This document shows, piece after piece, positions 1 to 5,679 of a stretch of 6,262 nt of DNA (within the stretch, counting starts at the first letter, position 1; every line of letters begins with the position of its first letter). The notes beneath the pieces are model-generated. The model worked only from the letters and a program-made list of their open reading frames with translations. It had not been told where the DNA came from and ran no database searches. A program made the position numbers and the translations under genes. This DNA is from Halanaerobiales bacterium (GTDB taxonomy: Bacteria; Bacillota_F; Halanaerobiia; DY22613): positions 1-6,262 of the forward strand of contig JAGMES010000225.1 in assembly GCA_023128035.1 (NCBI GenBank), written 5' to 3'.

Positions 1-144
1 TATCATACACTAAAATGTTTTGGATATCTATATTTATTTGTAAATATTTGTAAGCTAATTTGCTCATTTAGAGCTTTAATCTTAGATTCAGCAAGTAAAA
101 CTACCATTACTTGATATCACGTGCTTAAAGAACAATTGAGTATA

Positions 145-219
145 TCAGAAAAACAAAAAAATAAATAGGTTAATAACAAAAACTGCTTTCAATAACAACA
201 ATGTTTCATCAAATGTCAT
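145..219 (-). CDS. Possible small hydrophobic peptide, holin-like/type I toxin-like (weak)
   Basis: An ATG-started ORF of 24 codons encodes a peptide beginning MTFDETLLLLKAV and ending in a run of Ile, Leu and Phe, so the last two-thirds could form one membrane helix. The opening pattern M-T-x-x-E-x-L-x-L-L resembles the short Firmicute 'putative holin-like toxin' peptides, which are membrane toxins silenced by an antisense RNA. That similarity is from memory. Against it: I see no Shine-Dalgarno sequence before the ATG, the peptide lacks the charged C-terminal tail usual in that family, and AT-rich DNA yields hydrophobic ORFs by chance. It could be a decayed toxin gene or nothing at all. Confidence 0.22.
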   Translation of the reverse strand: MTFDETLLLLKAVFVINLFIFLFF

Positions 220-279
220 TTTCACATATATCGAAGCTTTTAAAAATATTATCGGTTTACTGACCTGATTGATGAACTT

Positions 280-298
280 AAGCAAGGATTTGCTTTTT
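280..298 (+). terminator. Weak hairpin with T-run on the plus strand
   Basis: AAGCAA (280-285) and TTGCTT (290-295) pair as a 6-bp stem with a GGAT loop and run into TTTTT on the plus strand. This has the shape of an intrinsic terminator, but the stem is short and AT-rich. No plus-strand gene is visible upstream of it. A small plus-strand RNA antisense to the ORF at 145-219 would be one thing it could terminate; chance is equally possible. Confidence 0.3.
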
Positions 299-312
299 CC
301 TAAAATAGTCAA

Positions 313-375
313 GAATAGGAAAAGAATTGTAGCCTGCTTAATTCAAAGCAGGCTCTATAAATAAAATTCCTATTC
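313..375. repeat. Outer inverted repeat nested around the terminator
   Basis: GAATAGGAA (313-321) is the exact reverse complement of TTCCTATTC (367-375). The two arms flank the terminator hairpin nearly symmetrically, and the inner end of one arm includes the stop codon of the hydrolase gene. In RNA this would close an outer 9-bp stem around the terminator stem, giving a two-tier structure at the transcript's 3' end. It may protect the mRNA end or may be coincidental. Confidence 0.45.
316..354 (-). terminator. Rho-independent terminator of the operon
   Basis: AGCCTGCTT (331-339) and AAGCAGGCT (346-354) form a perfect 9-bp, GC-rich stem with a 6-nt loop. The stem begins 15 nt past the stop codon of the hydrolase gene. 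Read on the minus strand, it is followed by ACAATTCTTTTCC, a T-rich but interrupted tail. Position, stem strength and tail fit an intrinsic terminator ending the NRPS operon transcript. The imperfect T-tract may allow some readthrough. Confidence 0.75.
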
Positions 376-1323
376 AAGTATAAATCGTAATCCATTCTCT
401 AATTCTTCGGATAAATTGTCTGGAAACCAGTGGCCTATTCCCTTATTGATGATATACTTATACTGTAATCCTACTTCACGAAATAGTGATATCATCTCTT
501 CCTGAGATTGCACCGGTGCTAAAAGTTCTCCCTCCATCAACACCCCCTTCACTCCCCTTAGAGCAGCGTATACAACTTTCTCTTTAGTAAAAGATTCTGG
601 GTTTAAGCCAGGGCATAGAAGAACGAAACCATTCACTGGGAATACATTGGCCATGGTAATATCCAAAGAAGCAATCGCTCCGCCCGAAAATCCACCAATT
701 AAGGTATATTCTGAATCAATTAAATACTGCTGTGATATCAGGTCATAACAATGTTGAATATCTTTTCTAGCGATACTCAAGTTCTTGGTCCATCCATAAC
801 CATTATGCCACCATATCTGTGAAGATTGAACATATGCAAAGATAAACCCTCTTTCTGTAAAACGATTAGGTTTCCAATAATCACTAAACTCTTTTATGTT
901 TCCACCATTACCATGCAAAGCGAGAAATAATGGATATTTCTTTTTTTCATTATAACCTTCTGGTAAATGAACTTCATATTCCAATTTTGCTTGTTTCTGT
1001 GCCTGGTTTAATAGCATGAGATTTTTTTCTTTCAGCTTTAAAAACCTTTCATCAGATACAGGCATTATATTCAAATACTTTTGGGGATAAGCAAAACCTT
1101 GCCCAATGATTTCAGTTAAGATTTGGATATATTCTTCGTACATGCCACATTCATAACTAAGAGTAGCTTTAGCAAATTCAATTTCTGAAAAATGCTCTTG
1201 ATATTCATTTGTAGGGAAGTTTTCCAGAGCTTGCTTTAACAAATTTAAGGCTTCACTACATTTTTGTTGATCACCTAAAATAGAAACATCTTTATACAGC
1301 TCCTTAAAAGTACTATATTTCAT
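370..1323 (-). CDS. Alpha/beta-hydrolase (esterase/peptidase-like) with helical N-terminal extension
   Basis: This is the last gene of the operon, 317 aa. Residues 1 to about 110 look all-helical and TPR-like, with no signal peptide. From about 115 a carboxylesterase/phospholipase-type alpha/beta-hydrolase domain begins. It shows an oxyanion-hole segment LHGNGGN (136-142), a nucleophile elbow GGFSGG with Ser213, and GHWFP with His298 near the C terminus. The usual acidic residue in a GxxD segment is not obvious: the matching stretch MEGELLAP (263-270) has only glutamates (264, 266). The fold is well supported but the substrate is unknown. Coming after the NRPS, radical SAM and PLP genes, it may hydrolyse the product, a precursor or a protecting group, or act in self-resistance; this is inference. 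I chose the third of three consecutive ATGs because it lies 6 nt from GGAGGT. Confidence 0.85.
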   Translation of the reverse strand: MKYSTFKELYKDVSILGDQQKCSEALNLLKQALENFPTNEYQEHFSEIEFAKATLSYECGMYEEYIQILTEIIGQGFAYPQKYLNIMPVSDERFLKLKEKNLMLLNQAQKQAKLEYEVHLPEGYNEKKKYPLFLALHGNGGNIKEFSDYWKPNRFTERGFIFAYVQSSQIWWHNGYGWTKNLSIARKDIQHCYDLISQQYLIDSEYTLIGGFSGGAIASLDITMANVFPVNGFVLLCPGLNPESFTKEKVVYAALRGVKGVLMEGELLAPVQSQEEMISLFREVGLQYKYIINKGIGHWFPDNLSEELENGLRFILE

Positions 1324-1364
1324 CATCATACCTCCGATAGTTTTGAGCAATCATACACCTCCGA
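1323..1364 (-). promoter_or_regulatory. Duplicated Shine-Dalgarno/start region before the hydrolase gene
   Basis: Two copies of TCGGAGGT followed by ATGAT lie 27 nt apart (1364-1357 and 1337-1330). The downstream copy has three successive ATGs, and the third (1323) is spaced ideally for the hydrolase. The upstream copy precedes an ATG at 1354 that opens a 13-codon ORF (MIAQNYRRYDDEI) ending at 1313, just inside the hydrolase gene in another frame. This could be a leader peptide giving translational coupling, or simply a small tandem duplication; the upstream site is only 2 nt from its ATG, which is poor spacing. Confidence 0.5.
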
Positions 1365-1372
1365 AGTTGCCC

Positions 1373-2494
1373 TTACTTCCAATCGCCCGACTCAATAAAT
1401 TCAGACATTAATTTCAATGCTTTACTAAAACATTCTGGTTTTATTCCAAAACCTACCCTAAAATAGCCAGGTCTCTCAAAAGCTTCCCCGGGTAAAATAA
1501 AGACTTCAGTTTTATCAACCAATTTTTGTGCAAATTCCTGACTACAGATCGACTTCTCTTTTAGGAAAGGAAATGCTACAATTCCCCCCTGGGGTTCGAT
1601 CCAATCTATAAAATCCTTGTGTTTGCTTATAAACTTTCTAAACTCAGCTCTATTTGTATCAATCCACACCCTATGCTCATATACAATCTTCTCCCAATTC
1701 AATAAAAGTTTTTGAGCAAGTAAATCATTTACTTGTGTAATGGTATGAGTTGTATAATCTTTAAAATCCCGTCCATCGTCAATTAAATCCTTAGACCCAA
1801 TCATCCAACCAACCCGTAATCCAACGCATGCAAAGCATTTAATCATTGACCCTACGGTCACAATATTCTCAGCTTGATCATATAAAGATGGAATCAACTT
1901 TTCCTCACCATATGGGATAAAACGATAATGTTCATCTGCCAGAATTTCCACTCCATGTTTTTTACAGAGGCAGGTAATTTGATTGATTTCCTCCATTGTC
2001 AATCTCATTCCCGTAGGATTATGTGGGTTATTTAAGACAAGTATTTTAGTATTCTCATCAATAAGTGCTTCCAGTTCATTAAGATCAATTCGGAAATTAT
2101 TATCAAGTTCTAAATGCAACAACCGTACATCGTACCCAATATACCTGGGTACTTCATAAAGTGTCTGAAAAGTTGGGAATGGAACAATAATATTGGCACC
2201 CTGTTTGTATCGCAGTTGATAATAGATAAAGAGTGCTTCACTAGTTCCCGTGGTAACCAAAATATTTTCCGGTTTTACATTTTCATAAAAAGAGGCAATG
2301 ATTTTTCTCAAATTTAATGAACCATAAGTATCATTGTTCGCAAAACTGCATTGAGCCAACTCTTCCATTGTTGTATTGGTGATCTCTAGAATTTCTCCCA
2401 AGGTCTTATCCTCAATACCACTTTCACCCAAATTATACTTTACGCATTGATTTTTGATTAACCATGGTTCCATTAAATGTAGTGCAATTTTCAT
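1373..2494 (-). CDS. PLP-dependent class I/II aminotransferase-fold enzyme, capreomycidine synthase-like
   Basis: This 373-aa protein is a complete fold-type I PLP enzyme, probably cytosolic. It shows GTSEA (83-87, phosphate contact), NPHNPTG (156-162), DEHY (187-190, whose Asp contacts the pyridine nitrogen), the Schiff-base lysine K219 in GSMIK with GLRVGW just after (225-230), and carboxylate-binding R346 in FRVGFG. The N-terminal stretch YNLGESGIEDKTLGEI (20-35) resembles the start of VioD-type capreomycidine synthases, which cyclise hydroxyarginine in viomycin-type pathways; that is from memory and less certain than the superfamily call. An ordinary aminotransferase or a C-S lyase is possible. 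It lies 20 nt after the radical SAM gene and probably makes or modifies an amino acid used by the NRPS. The frame is open 22 codons upstream, but the ATG at 2494 sits 7 nt from GGAGAG and that upstream part overlaps the preceding gene, so I use 2494. Confidence 0.88.
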   Translation of the reverse strand: MKIALHLMEPWLIKNQCVKYNLGESGIEDKTLGEILEITNTTMEELAQCSFANNDTYGSLNLRKIIASFYENVKPENILVTTGTSEALFIYYQLRYKQGANIIVPFPTFQTLYEVPRYIGYDVRLLHLELDNNFRIDLNELEALIDENTKILVLNNPHNPTGMRLTMEEINQITCLCKKHGVEILADEHYRFIPYGEEKLIPSLYDQAENIVTVGSMIKCFACVGLRVGWMIGSKDLIDDGRDFKDYTTHTITQVNDLLAQKLLLNWEKIVYEHRVWIDTNRAEFRKFISKHKDFIDWIEPQGGIVAFPFLKEKSICSQEFAQKLVDKTEVFILPGEAFERPGYFRVGFGIKPECFSKALKLMSEFIESGDWK

Positions 2495-2501
2495 TTCAAA
2501 T

Positions 2502-2507
2502 CTCTCC
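2502..2507 (-). promoter_or_regulatory. Ribosome binding site fixing the PLP-enzyme start
   Basis: AAAGGAGAG lies in the 20-nt gap after the radical SAM stop, 7 nt from the ATG at 2494. It decides that start over the longer open frame reaching 2560, which would overlap the upstream gene by 46 nt. Confidence 0.8.
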
Positions 2508-2514
2508 TTTATTA

Positions 2515-3669
2515 TTAACTTACTAGACAGACAAATTTCTTTCTTAAACTTTCCAGGCACATTTTCACACGCTCTGGAAGTTCCTCATCGCACTCTACTT
2601 CTAGCAGACGCTCCCACTCTTTTTTACATGAACACTCAATCTTATCGAATACGCAAACATCACCATCTTTATTAAAACTCTGAAATGCTCCAGAAAACTG
2701 TTCATCACAGGAAGGACAGTTTGAAGAATTGGCTTCAGCAGATACTGAATAATTCATTGGACTGATATAAATTGGGGTTGTTAAGTCAAGATTAACCCGG
2801 GTTTTCAGTATATTTACTACAGACCAAAACCAGGCGGGTCTATATACTTGATTGACACATAACTCATACATCAAAGTATTTTTTTCAACCGTTGGCAGCT
2901 CCATGTCAATCCTTTTTAGATTAAACTTTTCAAGATAACATAAACTCTTAATGTAATCCTCAATTGCCTCAAATTCAGTTAAAAATGGGGGTTTTAACAT
3001 TAATAATGGGATCAGACTGATATTATGCTCTTTTGCAAGTCGAACAGAATTCTCGAAGACGCTGTTTTCAAAATTTTTGTTGATGCATAGATCTCTAATC
3101 AAGGGATTGGCCGATTCAAAGCCTACAGCAATCTCCAATTCTTTATCTACTGCTTTTTTCATTTGCAAAATCTTTTCTTCCATAAGGTCTTCGACTCTAG
3201 ATTCTATGACGATCTTTTTTACACTTTCTTCTTGATTTAAAACCTTTAAAATACTAATTAGAGTAGAAAAGCTAATCTCCTCTTCCCGGAGCATACTTCC
3301 ATCATTATATAAACAAACAATTGGAAATTTATTAAATTCGATACTTTGATCGCCGATCACTTCTTTTATTTGTGAGATATAATCTTCATCCTGGATTTTT
3401 ACCCCGAAGTTAGTCGCATTATAAAAACCGCAAAATGTACACCCACCTGTTTCTTTAGATAAAGAACACCCTGTCCCTCTTAAAAAGAGCACGAGCCTGT
3501 CAACATACTCATTATTCAAAAATCCTTTTCTGCGTTCGGTAAAGATTACCTTTTTAAGCATACCAGCGTCTTTTTTATTTTCTAACAGGGCTAACTCCCT
3601 CATTTTTTTTAGATATGTCCGCAGTTCTTCTCTTAATTCTTTCTGGGTATTATAATCATATTTCAACAT
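2515..3669 (-). CDS. Radical SAM enzyme of the RaSEA/TIGR01210 type
   Basis: This 384-aa protein carries a cluster motif C68-x8-C77-x2-C80 (GCSLSKETGGCTFCG), the widened spacing seen in Elp3/RaSEA-type radical SAM proteins rather than CxxxCxxC. Further matches to that family, recalled from its conserved blocks, are LYNDGSMLREEE (120-131), IESRVEDL (155-162), GFESANPLIRDLCINKNF (183-200) and LKPPFLTEFEAIEDYI (225-240). A C-terminal set C318-x2-C321, C339, C346-x-C348 probably binds zinc or a second cluster. Archaeal RaSEA completes archaeosine in tRNA by cleaving a lysine C-N bond to leave an amidine. No tRNA-modification gene is nearby and this gene sits 15 nt after an NRPS stop, so a role in tailoring the peptide or a building block is more likely. 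The reaction is unknown. ATG 3669 is preferred to GTG 3681 because GGAGGT lies just before it. Confidence 0.88.
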   Translation of the reverse strand: MLKYDYNTQKELREELRTYLKKMRELALLENKKDAGMLKKVIFTERRKGFLNNEYVDRLVLFLRGTGCSLSKETGGCTFCGFYNATNFGVKIQDEDYISQIKEVIGDQSIEFNKFPIVCLYNDGSMLREEEISFSTLISILKVLNQEESVKKIVIESRVEDLMEEKILQMKKAVDKELEIAVGFESANPLIRDLCINKNFENSVFENSVRLAKEHNISLIPLLMLKPPFLTEFEAIEDYIKSLCYLEKFNLKRIDMELPTVEKNTLMYELCVNQVYRPAWFWSVVNILKTRVNLDLTTPIYISPMNYSVSAEANSSNCPSCDEQFSGAFQSFNKDGDVCVFDKIECSCKKEWERLLEVECDEELPERVKMCLESLRKKFVCLVS

Positions 3670-3673
3670 TCTC

Positions 3674-3679
3674 ACCTCC
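3674..3679 (-). promoter_or_regulatory. Strong ribosome binding site for the radical SAM gene
   Basis: GGAGGT ends 4 nt before the ATG at 3669 and starts only 5 nt after the NRPS stop codon (3685-3687). This places the start at 3669 and suggests translational coupling to the NRPS. Confidence 0.8.
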
Positions 3680-3684
3680 ACCCA

Positions 3685-5582
3685 TTATTCACTAATGGCC
3701 CTTTTCATAACTTTAGCCAGTTCTTCAACATACGGTTCATTAAATAAATTCCAATGGTCACCCGGAATCTCGACTATTTCCACACTTCCATTAGTCATTT
3801 TACTCCAATGCTCTTTGGTGAATCTTGCCCAAACAGAATCTTGTGCCTTAATAGCAAATGTTGGGGAATTAATGATTCCCTTATATTTATATTTGTTCCG
3901 ACCAAGGTATTGGAAATTCTTAGAGACTGCTTCACCACTCTGGGCTTCCCCTACTGTTGGTTTTGGTTTTTTAGCAAGATAGCCTTCCGCATCCAAAGAC
4001 TTAGCAAAATGTTTATAATACAGCTTTTTAACGACTCTATATGGCTTATATAAGTAAGTGTTAAACTTCATGTAAGCCAATTGGCTATTATTCAAATACA
4101 CTTGTTCATCAATGATAATCAATTTTTCCACTTCATCACCTTGTTCTTCTAGCATCCGTGCCATTTCATACGCAAACATCATTCCAAAGCAATGTCCCCC
4201 AATAATATATGGACCTTCTGGTTGAATTGCTTTCATCTCATACATATATTCTTTGACAAGTTCATCCACACTTTTTGGTAAAATTGCCTCTTTTAAAATA
4301 CCTCTGGCTTGAATACCATAAAAATTGCAGATTGGCTCTAGTAATTTGGCTAACCCTTTATAGTGAAAAACCATCCCATCAATACTGTGGATAATAAAAA
4401 TATTTTTTTTCTCAGGGGAAGTTTGATTCAGCTTAACAACACATTCCAATTTCCCCAGAATACTTTCGGTATAAATATTTTCAGCAATCGCCGAAATGGT
4501 TGGATTCACCATCAACTCACCCAAAGAGACATCTATATCAAATTCTTTTTTAATTAAACCTATCACCTTTAAAGAATTTATTGAGTTTCCTCCGATTTCA
4601 AAGAAATTGTGTTTAATACCAATTCCGCTAATGCCGAGAACCTCTTCCCAAATGGAAACAAGTTTCGCTTCTATCTCATTTGCTGGCTCCACATATTCTT
4701 CACCCATATCCAAACTGGCTTGTGGTTGGGGCAAAACTTTTCTGTCCACTTTTCCGGTAGGTGTCAGTGGCAACTTTTCAAGTTGGACAAAGTATGCTGG
4801 AATCATGTAGTTTGGCAATTCTTTTGATAAATTCTCTCTTAACTCGGGTACAGAAAGTCCCTCATCCCCTACTACATAAGCGCAGAGATACTTACCTCCT
4901 GTTTCATCCTCTCTTGCTACTACTACAGCTTCTTTGACCTTTTCATTAGATAAAAGCCGATTTTCGATTTCTCCAAGTTCTACCCGGAACCCTCGCAGTT
5001 TGACCTGATGATCTGTTCTTCCCATGAGTTCAAGATCACCGTCAGGAAGCAGTTTTCCTAAATCCCCTGTTTTATAGATAATATCCTGAGGGTTTTGACT
5101 GAAAGGATTTTTGATAAATACCTCTTTGGTCAATTCACTGTCTCCATAATAGCCTGACGAAATGAAAGGTGTACGAATATAAACTTCTCCGATGTTTCCC
5201 TTAAGACAGGCTTCCAGATCACTATTCAAAATCATAATCTGTGCTCCCGGAATAGATTTTCCCACGGAAATTGATACCCGATTGATGTCCGTTTCTTGAA
5301 CACGGTAAAAGAGCTTGGCCAGGGTTGTCTCTGTAGGTCCATACATATTTACCAATTGAATTCGACTACCAAAAATTTGCATAAATCTTTTAATATCGTT
5401 TCCTCTTAATAACTCACCTGCCAAAAGGATGTAGTGTAATCCCTCAAAACAGTTTGAATCCTCCAGTTCGGCGGTCATAGCCCGAAATAGAGTTGGAACC
5501 ATGTGTATCAATGTAACTTTGCTATCATCTATCCACTCTTTTAGCTTCTTCGGGCTTAAAACGATCTCCCGGCTTTCGGTAA
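3685..5582 (-). CDS. NRPS terminal module, 3' exon: partial adenylation domain, carrier domain, thioesterase (Cys nucleophile)
   Basis: This is the C-terminal part of a nonribosomal peptide synthetase whose 5' part is cut off by a group II intron. The frame is open from the inferred splice junction. The first residues are TESREIVLSPKKL; the next start-like codon is a TTG at 5511, which is mid-domain. Numbering residues from 5511: adenylation motifs A5 NMYGPTE (55-61), A6 GEVYI (108), A7 YKTGDL (146-151), A8 GRTDHQVKLRG (164-174), A9 LPNYMIP (232-238) and A10 PTGKVDRK with catalytic Lys254. The carrier motif FFEIGGNS has phosphopantetheine Ser310. The thioesterase has GGHCFG with Cys441 as nucleophile, Asp468 and His586 (GDHWNLF). 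Motifs A1-A4 and any condensation domain lie upstream of the intron. It activates the last residue and releases the chain by hydrolysis or cyclisation. A hand alignment to GrsA gives pocket residues H-L-A-M-L-A at 278/299/301/322/330/331, too incomplete to name a substrate. Confidence 0.93.
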
Positions 5583-5624
5583 GTAGACGGCTCTCTCTAA
5601 CGTTTCCGAAATTGAAAGGCCGCC
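5583..5624 (-). ncRNA. Group II intron domain VI with candidate branch-point adenosine
   Basis: GGCGGC (5624-5619) pairs with GCCGTC (5591-5586), and CTTTC (5618-5614) pairs with GAGAG (5597-5593). This leaves a single unpaired A at 5592, the expected bulged lariat branch point. It is 9 nt from the proposed intron end at 5583, slightly more than the usual 7-8, so either the splice site or the pairing register may be off by one or two bases. Confidence 0.65.
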
Positions 5625-5631
5625 CCTCTCA

Positions 5632-5664
5632 GAACCGGACTTGCCCAATTAAGGCATCCGGCTC
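5632..5664 (-). ncRNA. Group II intron domain V (catalytic hairpin)
   Basis: A 33-nt hairpin begins GAGCCGGATGCC and ends CCGGTTC. The lower helix pairs GAGCCGGA with TCCGGTTC and holds an AGC catalytic triad at its second to fourth bases. A short bulge (AG) and an upper helix TGCC/GGCA follow. Size, triad and bulge are the hallmarks of domain V. It lies 15 nt after the maturase stop codon, as usual when the ORF sits in domain IV. Confidence 0.88.
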
Positions 5665-5679
5665 CCCATATAAACCTCT

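Larger units (their letters stand above)
1..330. other. AT-rich intergenic region downstream of the operon
   Basis: This stretch lies beyond the operon terminator and holds no normal-sized gene on either strand; all frames are broken by frequent stops. The only structures I see are a 24-codon hydrophobic ORF on the minus strand (145-219) and a short hairpin followed by T residues on the plus strand (280-298). Both are described separately. The base composition is clearly more AT-rich than the genes beside it, as expected for a non-coding spacer. Confidence 0.7.

Noticed and set aside
254..303. Short plus-strand stretch reading YRFTDLIDELKQGFAFS then stop, considered as the C-terminal remnant of a lost gene
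   Set aside because: It is bounded upstream by a stop within three codons, is too short to assign, and I recognise no family.
1..369. CRISPR array, tRNA or attachment site in the downstream spacer
   Set aside because: I saw no regularly spaced repeats, no cloverleaf with a T-loop sequence and no long direct repeats; only AT-rich low-complexity sequence and small hairpins.
2114..2675. Plus-strand open frames of 67 and 73 codons opposite the PLP enzyme and radical SAM genes
   Set aside because: They are antisense to complete enzymes with conserved motifs, have no family features and have no operon context.
3695..4810. Several plus-strand open frames of 64-104 codons opposite the NRPS gene
   Set aside because: They lie antisense to well-supported adenylation, carrier and thioesterase motifs, lack convincing ribosome binding sites and match nothing I recognise. 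They are shadows of the coding strand.
3685..5511. Reading the NRPS fragment as an independent gene starting at the TTG at 5511
   Set aside because: The TTG falls inside the adenylation domain, the matching frame continues 23 residues upstream to the intron junction, and no ribosome binding site precedes it.
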